A stretch of DNA of 40,034 nucleotides from Patescibacteria group bacterium (GTDB taxonomy: Bacteria > Patescibacteriota > Minisyncoccia > Phycocordibacterales > UBA9973): the NCBI GenBank assembly GCA_030916965.1, contig JAUPVQ010000025.1, positions 1-40,034 of the forward strand, in the 5' to 3' direction. This document shows, one piece after another, positions 31,381 to 40,034 of this stretch. The notes beneath the pieces are model-generated. The model ran no database searches, had not been told where the DNA came from, and worked only from the letters and a program-made list of their open reading frames with translations. The position numbers were made by a program, and so were the translations under genes. Numbering within the stretch: the stretch's first letter is position 1; each line of letters begins with the position of its first letter.

Positions 31381-31408
31381 ATTTTAGCATACAAACAACA
31401 ATTGACAA
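31381..31408 (-). promoter_or_regulatory. promoter (TTGTCA, 16 bp, TGC-TAAAAT) of the GNAT gene
   Basis: On the minus strand -35 TTGTCA (31408-31403) and -10 TAAAAT (31386-31381); TTATAT (6 nt) then ATG. Its -35 overlaps that of the opposite promoter. Confidence 0.6.
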
Positions 31409-31430
31409 AGTGTCATAAATATGCTATCAT
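31402..31430 (+). promoter_or_regulatory. strong promoter (TTGACA, 17 bp, TGC-TATCAT) of the Zn-ribbon gene
   Basis: TTGACA 31402-31407, TATCAT 31425-31430. Predicted start near 31437, leader of about 93 nt. Confidence 0.8.
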
Positions 31431-31474
31431 TCCGATGATAATTGTTCTTTAATGTTTGGTTTTTTGAGGTTGGG

Positions 31475-31528
31475 TTAGCTGAATTATTTTTGTTTCTATT
31501 TTACAGGGAATAAAAATAATTCAACTAA
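31475..31528 (+). promoter_or_regulatory. hairpin directly before the start codon
   Basis: TGAATTATTTTT (31480-31491) pairs with AAAAATAATTCA (31512-31523); after one C-A mismatch TTAG (31475-31478) pairs with CTAA (31525-31528). The stem ends 1 nt before ATG 31530. Loop of 20 nt, no T tract after it. Confidence 0.65.
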
Positions 31529-31529
31529 T

Positions 31530-31910
31530 ATGTTCAATAATTTATTTAAATCAAACAAAGACAAAGAATCGCTTGAGGGTTTTTTCCACCTACTTTCCGC
31601 AATAGGCGGTAATAGTGATACTGGCAACGGTGTTCCATCCTCAGATGCAGATGACTTTTCAAAAGGTGCGAGGTTTATTCCTTATGAAGTAACTGACGCA
31701 AGACGAGAAGGTAAGCAAGTCACATTCGTAAAACAATGTGGTCAATGCTGCTGGTATTGGCAAATGCCAGACGGAACAAAGATCTACCATTGGGAACGAT
31801 TTGAGTTTGAAAACATTGCTAAGGCTAACGGAAAGGTTGCTTCAGGAGATGTAGGCCCTTGTCCTAAATGTGGAAATGTTCACACTAAGGGAGGTATGGT
31901 AAATCCATAA
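31530..31910 (+). CDS. small protein with paired cysteines, unknown (126 aa)
   Basis: Not recognised as a family. The C-terminal half has CGQCC...(about 40 residues)...CPKCG, a spacing compatible with a zinc ribbon, with aromatic residues between (WYWQMPDGTKIYHWERFEF). The N-terminal 50 residues are polar and low in structure. It might bind nucleic acid or protein through the ribbon. It belongs to the small class of genes with a strong -35 and a structured leader, and has its own terminator. Confidence 0.65.
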   Translation: MFNNLFKSNKDKESLEGFFHLLSAIGGNSDTGNGVPSSDADDFSKGARFIPYEVTDARREGKQVTFVKQCGQCCWYWQMPDGTKIYHWERFEFENIAKANGKVASGDVGPCPKCGNVHTKGGMVNP

Positions 31911-31930
31911 ACACAACCCACTAAAAAACT

Positions 31931-31967
31931 AAAAAAGGTACCTACACTATGTGCAAGGACCTTTTTT
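31931..31967 (+). terminator. rho-independent terminator before rpoB
   Basis: AAAAAAGGT / ACCTTTTTT with a 19-nt interior that allows a further CCT-AGG pairing. Confidence 0.75.
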
Positions 31968-31998
31968 GCATGTTATTTTGTGTTTCGGAACTATTTCC

Positions 31999-32027
31999 TT
32001 GACTATTTTGGTATTTTGGTATAATAT
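31999..32027 (+). promoter_or_regulatory. promoter of rpoBC
   Basis: TTGACT 31999-32004; -10 either TATAAT (32020-32025, 15-bp spacer) or TAATAT (32022-32027, 17-bp spacer). Predicted start near 32033. Confidence 0.75.
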
Positions 32028-32032
32028 AACCC

Positions 32033-32197
32033 CTAGATTGAACTGATTGAGTTATTGCCTTTTTCGATCAATGTTTATCGAGATTCTCTGTTGGTAGCAG
32101 GGAAGACTCATCTATTAATAGGTAAAATTTAATAAAAATACACGTAAAATTTCCACTATATAAGTGGTATTTAGTTTTTACGTTTATTTATTTTATT
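32033..32197 (+). promoter_or_regulatory. long structured 5' leader of rpoB
   Basis: About 165 nt without a gene. A nested hairpin lies near the end: CGTAAAA (32143-32149) with TTTTACG (32176-32182) enclosing CCACT (32153-32157) with AGTGG (32163-32167). A smaller TCGAT/ATCGA pairing is upstream. There is no Shine-Dalgarno; the last bases before ATG are AT-rich. Confidence 0.5.
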
Positions 32198-35100
32198 ATG
32201 AAAAAAACAGCCACACGCGAGAAGAAGTATTTTTCACGGTATAAAAAGCCGTTGGTCGAGTTTCCAAATTTAATTGAAAACCAACTTACATCGTTTGCAT
32301 GGTTAGTAGAGAAAGGCATCGGAGAAGTTTTTAAAGAATTCTCTCCAATCAATGACTACTCTGACAAGAAGTTCCAACTGGACTTCACATCATTTGCTCT
32401 TGGTGAACCAAAATTCACAGAAGAGTATTCCAAAATAAACAAATTGACTTACGAAGGTCAATTGAAGGTGCGCGTCAAACTTTTAAATAAAACAATCGGT
32501 ACTTCAAAGGAACAAGAAATATTTATGGCAGATATTCCTTTGATGACAAATCACGGAACTTTCATCATCAATGGTGTAGAGCGTGTTATCGTACCACAAC
32601 TTGCCCGATCTTTCGGAGTATTCTTTATGGATCAAGAAGCAAAAGGCAAAAAGTATTTCGGAGCAAAGATCATTCCAGCACGTGGCGTATGGATTGAGAT
32701 AGAGTCCGATGCAGATGGTGCTATATATGTGCGTATCGACAAGAAGCGCAAGTTCTCTGTGGCATCACTTTTGCGTGTATTAGGTTTGCATACAAACGAG
32801 GCAATAGAGAAAGAATTCTCAAAGGATGAGAAAGTATTAAATACTGTAAAAATTTGTCTTGAGAAGGACCCAGCAAAGAATGTTCAAGATTCATACATAG
32901 AAATATACAAAAGATTGCGTGATGGCGACTTAGCAACTCCTGATAATGCTCGCGACTTTATAAATACACTTCTTTCTAGTGAGCGGTATGACCTTTCGCC
33001 TGTCGGACGATTCCGATTCAACAAGCGTTTCGATAAAAGTATGGATGAGAAAGAAATGGAACGCCGTACAATATCATCAAGCGACTTGGTAAATATAATC
33101 ACAAACATTGTAGCACTCAACAACACACTTGGAGCAAAGGCAGATGATATCGACCACCTCGGTCAACGTCGTGTCCGCTACGTAGGTGAAATGATGCAAC
33201 AAAAAGTGCGTATGGGTATGGCGCAAATCAAGCGTAATGTTCAGGATCGTATGTCTACTATTGATGTAGGCACTACACTACCAATCCAGATCATCAACCA
33301 GCGTCCACTCCAAGCTCGTATCAAAGAATTCTTTACAGCCAACCAATTGTCACAATTCATGAACCAAGAAAATGTGATGGCGGAAGTCGAGCACTTGCGT
33401 ACACTTTCAGCGCTCGGACCCGGAGGTCTTACACGTGAGCGTGCAGGACTCGAAGTTCGTGACGTGCATACATCCCACTATGGTCGTGTATGTCCTATCC
33501 ACACACCTGAAGGTCCGAACATCGGTCTGATCTTGCACTTGTCTACATATGCAAAGATCAATGAATTCGGTATTATCGAAACTCCATATATCAAAGTGAA
33601 GAATGGCAAGATAACTGGCGAAGTTGAATACCTAAATGCTCTTGAAGAAGAGAAATTCAACATTGCTCATGCTGGACTTAAATATGACGAGAAAGGAAAT
33701 ATTGAAGAAGATCTTGTGGAAGCTCGCGTACAAACAAAGCCAGGTATCGTTCACAAAAATGAAATCGACTATGTTGACGTAGCGACAAACCAAGCTTTCT
33801 CAGTTGCGACATCTATGATCCCATTCCTAGAACACGATGCATCAGAAAGATCACTCATGGGAAGTAATATGCAAAAGCAAGCTGTGCCGTGTGTGGTTCC
33901 AGAAGCACCGCTTGTAGCAACAGGTATGGAAGAATCAGCATCACGAGATAGTGGTCGCTTGGTAGTATCTGAAGTCAATGGAAAGGTAAGCTACGTAGAT
34001 GGCAAGAAAATTACAGTTACAGACGAAAAAGGCAAAGATCATGTTTATCCACTTATCAACTTCTCTCGTACAAACAACTTCTCAGTATTTCATCAGCGTC
34101 CAAGTGTGTCACTTGGTGATTCTGTAAAGAAAAAGCAAGTACTCGCAGATACAAGTACTACAGACCGTGGACAAATCGCTCTTGGACAAAATGCACTCGT
34201 TGCATTTATGTCATGGGGTGGAGCCAACTACGAAGATGCGATCATTCTATCTGAGCGATTGGTAAAGAAAAGTAAATTTACAAGTATCTATATAACTGAG
34301 TTCGTATGTAATGTGCGTGATACAAAATTGGGCCCCGAGATTACAACTCGTGATATTCCAAACGTTGGTGAAAATAAATTGAAGGACCTCGACGAAGACG
34401 GTATTATCCGTATCGGTGCCGAAGTTCGTGAGAACGATATCTTGGTAGGTAAGATTACTCCAAAAGGTGAGACTGAACTTACTCCAGAAGAGCGATTACT
34501 CCGTTCAATCTTTGCTGAGAAAGCTCGTGATGTAAAAGATACATCACTACGTCTTGAACACGGCAAGAAAGGAAGAATCGTTGGTGTTAAAATATTCTCT
34601 CGTGATCAAGGACACAATTTGGAATCTGGAATCATCAAAAGAGTTGTTGTAGAAGTTGCACAAATTCGAAATATTTCTGTTGGAGACAAGCTCGCAGGAC
34701 GCCACGGTAACAAAGGTGTTATTTCAACAATCCTTCCAGAAGAAGAGATGCCATTTATGGCCGACGGTACACCTGTTGATATCATCCTGACACCACTTGG
34801 TGTGCCATCTCGTATGAACCTCGGACAAATTCTTGAAATGCATCTTGGTTATGCTGCTCATGAATTAAATTACCAAGCAATCGTACCACCATTCTCTAGT
34901 GCGACAGTTCCTGAAATTCGTGATGAATTGGTAAAAGCTGGTATGCCAGAAAACGGACGAGTAACACTATATGATGGACGTACAGGAGATGCCTTTGACC
35001 AAGATGTAGCTGTAGGATATATGTACATGCTCAAACTGCACCACATGGTGGAAGACAAACTTCACATGCGTTCTATCGGTCCGTACTCACTTATCACACA

Positions 35101-35374
35101 GCAACCACTCGGAGGTAAAGCTCAAGGTGGAGGACAAAGATTCGGAGAAATGGAGGTCTGGGCTCTCGAAGGACATGGCGCTGCTCATACACTACGCGAA
35201 ATGCTTACAATCAAATCTGATGATATTATCGGTCGGTCACAGACATTCGATGCGATTATCAAAGGTAATCCAATGGGGGAACCAAATGCACCAGCATCAT
35301 TCTCCGTATTGCTCAACTACCTACGAGGATTGTCACTCGATGTCGAATTAAAAAAGGATGACCTTACTAACTAA
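32198..35374 (+). CDS. rpoB: RNA polymerase beta subunit
   Basis: A 1058-residue, compact beta subunit. N-terminal protrusion/lobe sequence LVEFPNLIENQLTSF and MTNHGTFIINGVERV, the fork region SALGPGGLTRERAG, HTPEGPNIGLI, the catalytic-cleft GDKLAGRHGNKGVIS, and the C-terminal switch/clamp GGKAQGGGQRFGEMEVWALE. In the rifampicin pocket N389, A395 and T402 replace E. coli D516, S522 and R529, while H399 and S404 (H526, S531) are kept. Its promoter has a long structured leader. rpoC follows after 13 bp. No rplJ-rplL pair lies upstream, unlike in many bacteria. Confidence 0.97.
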   Translation: MKKTATREKKYFSRYKKPLVEFPNLIENQLTSFAWLVEKGIGEVFKEFSPINDYSDKKFQLDFTSFALGEPKFTEEYSKINKLTYEGQLKVRVKLLNKTIGTSKEQEIFMADIPLMTNHGTFIINGVERVIVPQLARSFGVFFMDQEAKGKKYFGAKIIPARGVWIEIESDADGAIYVRIDKKRKFSVASLLRVLGLHTNEAIEKEFSKDEKVLNTVKICLEKDPAKNVQDSYIEIYKRLRDGDLATPDNARDFINTLLSSERYDLSPVGRFRFNKRFDKSMDEKEMERRTISSSDLVNIITNIVALNNTLGAKADDIDHLGQRRVRYVGEMMQQKVRMGMAQIKRNVQDRMSTIDVGTTLPIQIINQRPLQARIKEFFTANQLSQFMNQENVMAEVEHLRTLSALGPGGLTRERAGLEVRDVHTSHYGRVCPIHTPEGPNIGLILHLSTYAKINEFGIIETPYIKVKNGKITGEVEYLNALEEEKFNIAHAGLKYDEKGNIEEDLVEARVQTKPGIVHKNEIDYVDVATNQAFSVATSMIPFLEHDASERSLMGSNMQKQAVPCVVPEAPLVATGMEESASRDSGRLVVSEVNGKVSYVDGKKITVTDEKGKDHVYPLINFSRTNNFSVFHQRPSVSLGDSVKKKQVLADTSTTDRGQIALGQNALVAFMSWGGANYEDAIILSERLVKKSKFTSIYITEFVCNVRDTKLGPEITTRDIPNVGENKLKDLDEDGIIRIGAEVRENDILVGKITPKGETELTPEERLLRSIFAEKARDVKDTSLRLEHGKKGRIVGVKIFSRDQGHNLESGIIKRVVVEVAQIRNISVGDKLAGRHGNKGVISTILPEEEMPFMADGTPVDIILTPLGVPSRMNLGQILEMHLGYAAHELNYQAIVPPFSSATVPEIRDELVKAGMPENGRVTLYDGRTGDAFDQDVAVGYMYMLKLHHMVEDKLHMRSIGPYSLITQQPLGGKAQGGGQRFGEMEVWALEGHGAAHTLREMLTIKSDDIIGRSQTFDAIIKGNPMGEPNAPASFSVLLNYLRGLSLDVELKKDDLTN

Positions 35375-35387
35375 TAAATAAAATTTT

Positions 35388-38300
35388 ATGAAAACAATAG
35401 ATACATCAGATTTTAATTCAATACATATCAAGCTCGCATCTCCTGACCGAATCCGCGAGTGGTCATTTGGCGAAGTTACAAAGCCAGAGACTATCAACTA
35501 CCGTACAGGCCGATCCGAAAGATCAGGACTATTTGACGAACGAATATTCGGACCAGAGAAGGACTACGAGTGTTACTGTGGTAAATACCGACGCATCCGC
35601 TACAAGGATATCGTTTGTGAGAAATGCGGAGTGGAAGTTACACGAAGTATTGTTCGACGTGAGCGTATGGGTCATATCGAGCTTGCAAGTCCTGTCGCAC
35701 ACATCTGGTTCCTACGTGGAGTACCAAGCCGTATGTCTACATTGCTTAACATACCAGTTGCTGATCTAGAAAAAGTAATCTACTTTGCTGGATATGTGAT
35801 CACAAATGTTCACAATGAAGAAAAGGAAAATGTCCTAAAGAATCTAGAAAGTGAATTCAAGGCAAAGATAAAGTCAGCTCCAGACGAAGAAGGCAAAGAG
35901 AAATTGAAAGAACTTCTAACAAATACAAAACGTGAGATCAATGATATCGTTCCAGGTAAAGTGCTTAATGAAATATCTTACCACCACTTCTCACTGAAGT
36001 ATGGTAGCTGTTTCGAAGCGAGTATCGGTGCCGAAGCAATATATAAAATATTCTGTACACTTGATTTGGAAAAATTGAAGAAGGAGACAGAGGCTATGTT
36101 GCCAAAAGCAAGTGCAGTTGAGAAAGAGAAATTGGAGAAGAGAATGTCTCTAATCCGCTCAATGCTTTACTCAAAGATCCGTCCTGAATGGATGTTCCTA
36201 AACGTAATCCCAGTTATCCCTCCAGCACTTCGCCCTATGGTTGCGCTAGATGGTGGACGTCATGCTACAAGTGATATCAACGACTTGTACCGCCGTGTGA
36301 TCAACCGTAACAATCGTTTGAAGAAACTCAAGGAGATCGGTGCACCAGACGTAATCTTGCGTAACGAAAAGCGTATTTTGCAAGAAGCTGTAGATGCACT
36401 TATCGACAACTCAATTGCAAAGCAAAACGATTCACAAGCTGTGTCCGCAAGTCAGAAGCGAGCACTCAAATCTCTTTCAGATAACTTGAAATCAAAACAA
36501 GGTCTATTTCGTCAGAACTTGCTCGGTAAGCGCGTGGACTATTCAGGACGTTCTGTTATCGTTGTCGGTCCAAATTTGAAATTGAATCAATGTGGACTTC
36601 CAAAGCATATGGCTCTGGAACTCTTCCGACCATTTGTGATTTCCAAAATTCTCGAAACAGAATTGGCTTTCAACATCCGTGGAGCAAATAAACTTATCGA
36701 AGAAAGTGTGCCAGAAGTATGGGCAATCCTCGAAGAAGTTATCCGTGGTAAATTCGTACTCCTAAACCGTGCACCGACTTTGCACCGTCTTGGTATTCAA
36801 GCTTTCAACCCGATATTGATCGAAGGTAATGCGATCCAAGTGCACCCACTCGTTTGTACTGGATTCAACGCCGACTTCGACGGAGACCAGATGGCTGTAT
36901 ACGTGCCACTATCTGATGCTGCACAAGCTGAAGCTCGTGACTATATGGCTGCGAACAAGAACTTGCTCAAGCCTCAAGATGGCGCTCCAATCGTGAACCC
37001 AAAGATGGATATCGTGCTTGGATGTTACTGGATGACAAAGACTGTAAGTGGAGAGAAAGGAGAAGGAATGATCTTTACAAGTCCAAACCAAGCGATCACC
37101 GCTTTCGACCTCAATGCAATTACATTCCGCGCAAAGATCAAAGTACTCGGAAGTGAGAAGCCAAAGTACAAAGAATTTGGTGGTGTGCCATTCGAGACGA
37201 CAGTTGGACGACTATTCTTCAACAGTATTTTGCCAGAAGATTTCCCATATTTAAATGAAGAAATTACAGTTAAGAGAATGGGACAATTGGTAGATGAGAT
37301 TATTACACTTTATGGTATTGATGCGACTCCACCAGTGCTCGACAAGATCAAGAGCTTCGGTTACCGCTATGCTACATACGCTGGTATAACATGGGGAATC
37401 GACAGTGTGAAAGTTCCAGAAGGCAAAGCCGCAATTGTCAAAGCTCACCGCGCAGAAGAAGCTACAATCATAGAACAATGGAATGATGGACTTTTGTCTG
37501 AAGATGAGAAATGCCAAAAGGTTATCGAAATCTGGGAACAAGCCAAAAAGGAAATCGAGAAATGTATTCCGGCCTCTTTGGATACTAAAGGTTCTACATA
37601 CGACCTTGTTATGTCTGGAGCCCGCGGAAACATGGGATCACTCGTACAGATGTGTGGTATGAAAGGTTTGATCGTGAATACATCTGGTCAAACATTGGAC
37701 TTCCCAATTATCCCTTCTTATATCGAAGGATTGTCACCACTTGAATACTTCATTACTACACACGGATCTCGTAAGGGTCTTGCCGATACTGCGCTCAACA
37801 CTGCAAAGGCTGGATATCTAACACGCCGTCTAGTAGATGTGGCACAAGATGTTGTGGTTACAGAAGCTGATTGTGGTACAAAAGAAGGCAAGATAGTAGA
37901 GCGAGTAGATGACTCACTTGTAGAATATGTACACGGAAGAATATTGCTTGCAGATGTAAAAGATGCAGATGGTAATGTTTTGTACAAAAAAGGATTCCTA
38001 GTAGACAAAGAAGCTGCGAAGAAAATGGAGAAAGCTGGAGTAAATTCTGCACTAGTTCGATCACCACTTGCATGTGAGACAGTACACGGAATTTGTCAGA
38101 CTTGTTATGGTCTTGATTTGGGACGAAACTGTCTAATCGAGATCGGCCAAGCAGTTGGAATTATCGCAGCGCAAGCTATCGGTGAGCCAGGTACACAGCT
38201 AACACTTCGAACTTTCAAAGCTGGAGGTGTGACAGGTGTCGACATTACAGCCGGATTGCCTCGTGTTGAAGAAATTTTTGAACGCCGAATTCCAAAGAAC

Positions 38301-39008
38301 CCAGCATTGATCAACCATGCAGACGGACAAGTAATCGAAATACTTGATAGTGGTAATGGTAAGACAATCAAAATTCTTGGAGATGATATAACAAATACAA
38401 AGACTCGCGAGATGGAATATGATGTTCCATTCCGAAGACAAGTATTGGTAAAGAAAGGCGAGCATATCAAGAAAGGTCACATACTTACAGATGGATCTGC
38501 TGATATAAATGAAATTGTTAAATACGCCGACAAAGAGGCTGCTGAGGAATACATCGTACGCGAAATCAACAAAGTTTATGACTTGCAAAGTGCATCTATC
38601 TCACGTAAGCATATCGAAATTATCATTCGCCAAATGTTCTCTCGAAAGCGTATTAAAGATGCAGGAGATTCAACATTCTCTCCAGGTGAAATCGTAGAAT
38701 CTATTGAATTGATAGAAGAAAATAATCGTACAGAGAAATTCGGTGGCCGTCCTGCAAAAGCAGAAACAATCGTACTTGGAATCTCTGAGGTGTCATTGAC
38801 TACAAAGTCATGGCTATCTGCGGCATCGTTCCAAAACACAAACCGAGTTCTTATCAACAATGCTATCCGTGGAGGGGTTGACGATTTGAGAGGTTTGAAG
38901 GAAAATGTTATTGTAGGAAACTTGATCCCAGCTGGAACTGGATTCGGCGCAGAGAAAGTTTCAAAGAAAGCTCCAAACGTTGAAATTAATCAAGAAGCTC
39001 AAGCTTAA
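35388..39008 (+). CDS. rpoC: RNA polymerase beta-prime subunit
   Basis: A 1206-residue catalytic subunit. The first zinc site is C62, C64, C77, C80 ([20 protein letters not shown]); [11 protein letters not shown] carries the three catalytic aspartates; the bridge/trigger region includes [20 protein letters not shown] and [25 protein letters not shown]; the second zinc site is formed by DCGT and [29 protein letters not shown] near the end is standard. Start ATG 35388 has no Shine-Dalgarno and depends on the rpoB transcript. dnaG starts 6 nt after its stop. Confidence 0.97.
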   Translation: MKTIDTSDFNSIHIKLASPDRIREWSFGEVTKPETINYRTGRSERSGLFDERIFGPEKDYECYCGKYRRIRYKDIVCEKCGVEVTRSIVRRERMGHIELASPVAHIWFLRGVPSRMSTLLNIPVADLEKVIYFAGYVITNVHNEEKENVLKNLESEFKAKIKSAPDEEGKEKLKELLTNTKREINDIVPGKVLNEISYHHFSLKYGSCFEASIGAEAIYKIFCTLDLEKLKKETEAMLPKASAVEKEKLEKRMSLIRSMLYSKIRPEWMFLNVIPVIPPALRPMVALDGGRHATSDINDLYRRVINRNNRLKKLKEIGAPDVILRNEKRILQEAVDALIDNSIAKQNDSQAVSASQKRALKSLSDNLKSKQGLFRQNLLGKRVDYSGRSVIVVGPNLKLNQCGLPKHMALELFRPFVISKILETELAFNIRGANKLIEESVPEVWAILEEVIRGKFVLLNRAPTLHRLGIQAFNPILIEGNAIQVHPLVCTGFNADFDGDQMAVYVPLSDAAQAEARDYMAANKNLLKPQDGAPIVNPKMDIVLGCYWMTKTVSGEKGEGMIFTSPNQAITAFDLNAITFRAKIKVLGSEKPKYKEFGGVPFETTVGRLFFNSILPEDFPYLNEEITVKRMGQLVDEIITLYGIDATPPVLDKIKSFGYRYATYAGITWGIDSVKVPEGKAAIVKAHRAEEATIIEQWNDGLLSEDEKCQKVIEIWEQAKKEIEKCIPASLDTKGSTYDLVMSGARGNMGSLVQMCGMKGLIVNTSGQTLDFPIIPSYIEGLSPLEYFITTHGSRKGLADTALNTAKAGYLTRRLVDVAQDVVVTEADCGTKEGKIVERVDDSLVEYVHGRILLADVKDADGNVLYKKGFLVDKEAAKKMEKAGVNSALVRSPLACETVHGICQTCYGLDLGRNCLIEIGQAVGIIAAQAIGEPGTQLTLRTFKAGGVTGVDITAGLPRVEEIFERRIPKNPALINHADGQVIEILDSGNGKTIKILGDDITNTKTREMEYDVPFRRQVLVKKGEHIKKGHILTDGSADINEIVKYADKEAAEEYIVREINKVYDLQSASISRKHIEIIIRQMFSRKRIKDAGDSTFSPGEIVESIELIEENNRTEKFGGRPAKAETIVLGISEVSLTTKSWLSAASFQNTNRVLINNAIRGGVDDLRGLKENVIVGNLIPAGTGFGAEKVSKKAPNVEINQEAQA

Positions 39009-39014
39009 AAAATT

Positions 39015-40034
39015 ATGCATGACAGGACTAATTCACCTGTAACAGAGATAAAGACACGTCTTTCCATTACGGACGTTCTTTCCTCTTACATAGAATTGAT
39101 TCCGTCTGGTGTAAATTACAAAGCAAAGTGCCCATTTCACAATGAGAAAACTCCGTCATTCTTTATCTCACCAGTTCGAAATGGGTACTACTGTTTTGGT
39201 TGTGGTGCCAAAGGAGACATATTTTCCTTCGTAGAAAATTTCGAAGGAGTAGATTTCAAAGGTGCTCTCAAAACATTGGCTGAGCGTGCGGGTGTGCCAC
39301 TTGTATACACAAAACAAGAGGGAGATAATCGAACTATTCTTTATGAAATAATGGACAAAGCGACCCAGTATTTTGAAAATGAATTTGCAAAATCAAATGA
39401 GGCGCGAGCGTATTTGATCAGTCGTGGTTTGACTGACGAGACTATTAAATCTTTTCAAGTTGGATATGCTCCAGATGGATGGAGAAATCTTTCTGATTAT
39501 TTAATTAAGATGGGTTATACTCAAAGTGATTTGGATAAAGTTGGATTGATAAAGATTTCTGAGAAGGGTATATATGATAGATTCCGATCAAGAATTATGT
39601 TCCCAATTTCAGATTCAAGTGGCAGAATAATTGCCTTTTCGGGTAGATTGTTTGGTAAGGAAAGTGATACAGAGGCAAAATATTTAAACAGTCCTGACAC
39701 AGTACTCTTCAATAAATCAAATGTACTTTTTGGTATAGACAAAGCAAAGTTAGCAATCCGACAGCGTGGGTACGCTGTGATAGTAGAAGGGCAATTGGAT
39801 CTACTTTTGTCGCACCAGATGGGAGTTACAAATACTGTTGCAGTTTCGGGAACTGCACTTTCGTCAACAGTAATTGATGCAGAAAATAGTATAAATAATC
39901 TCGGATTGATACGCCGACTTTCGAGTAATATTATTTTTGCTTTTGATGGAGATAGTGCAGGTGTGCGGGCAGCAGGCCGGAGTGCACTTATAGCACTGTC
40001 GCTTGATATGCAGGTCAAGATTGCTGTACTACCA
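39015..40034 (+). CDS. dnaG: DNA primase, N-terminal part (continues past the window)
   Basis: The frame from ATG 39015 is open to the end of the window (340 codons). The CHC2 zinc ribbon is C39, H42, C60, C63 (CPFHNEKTPSFF and YYCFGCGAKGD), then the primase N-terminal core (MFPISDSSGRIIAFSGR) and the TOPRIM domain, with VEGQLDLL (metal Glu) and FAFDGDSAGVRAA. It makes RNA primers for replication. rpoC-dnaG is an unusual pairing compared with rpsU-dnaG-rpoD; the 6-nt gap and lack of a promoter suggest that it is read from the rpoBC transcript. Start without Shine-Dalgarno. Confidence 0.95.
   Translation, partial: MHDRTNSPVTEIKTRLSITDVLSSYIELIPSGVNYKAKCPFHNEKTPSFFISPVRNGYYCFGCGAKGDIFSFVENFEGVDFKGALKTLAERAGVPLVYTKQEGDNRTILYEIMDKATQYFENEFAKSNEARAYLISRGLTDETIKSFQVGYAPDGWRNLSDYLIKMGYTQSDLDKVGLIKISEKGIYDRFRSRIMFPISDSSGRIIAFSGRLFGKESDTEAKYLNSPDTVLFNKSNVLFGIDKAKLAIRQRGYAVIVEGQLDLLLSHQMGVTNTVAVSGTALSSTVIDAENSINNLGLIRRLSSNIIFAFDGDSAGVRAAGRSALIALSLDMQVKIAVLP

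Overview
The window is a dense, low-GC stretch of chromosome that I read as Candidate Phyla Radiation (Patescibacteria, most likely a Parcubacteria-type lineage). The main reasons are the trimmed housekeeping proteins (PheS without its coiled coil, PheT without its EMAP domain, ThrS without TGS, a short SMC without a visible hinge), a NusB-Nudix fusion, very short intergenic gaps and almost no Shine-Dalgarno sequences. TGA is used as a normal stop, so this is not one of the UGA-recoded CPR groups. There is no phage, CRISPR array or classical IS element.

Layout. 1-1.7 kb: tail of an HtpX-like protease, tRNA-Ser(GGA), a methyltransferase starting just after the tRNA, and a convergent DoxX/DUF417-like membrane gene. 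1.7-7.5 kb: M24 peptidase, CPBP membrane protease, glutamate racemase, a UvrD-type helicase fused to a PD-(D/E)XK nuclease, and small unknown genes including a 31-residue membrane protein on the minus strand. 7.5-15 kb: pheS-pheT, gyrB, a membrane-anchored unknown and thrS (minus). 15-21 kb: Nudix, rpmF, nusB-Nudix, rnc, smc, then an inserted segment with a small anchored protein and a RAYT transposase between two identical palindromes, ending in a relic of the smc 3' end. 21-25.8 kb: LysM membrane protein with a long leader, then rnr and a polysaccharide deacetylase (minus), then an unknown gene between inverted REP-like repeats. 25.9-30.2 kb: rpsP, khpA, a repeat-bearing helicase and trmD. 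30.2-32 kb: secreted unknown, GNAT (minus), Zn-ribbon-like unknown. 32-40 kb: rpoB, rpoC and the start of dnaG.

Regulation is the most striking overall signal. At least 17 genes have a recognisable -10 box just upstream of ATG, and in 14 the gap between the box and the ATG is exactly 6 nt, which puts the predicted transcription start on the ATG (leaderless mRNA). A small second class (88-aa unknown, Nudix, LysM protein, Zn-ribbon protein, rpoB) has a strong TTGACA/TTGACT -35 box and a leader of about 25-165 nt, two of which share an undescribed motif. The -10/ATG geometry also fixes several starts (thrS, rnr, the repeat helicase) downstream of the longest possible reading frame.

Two places (the CPBP gene and the RAYT segment) look like gene insertions that left a second copy of the 3' end of the upstream gene behind them. 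All functions are assigned by motif recognition from sequence alone; no database search was run.
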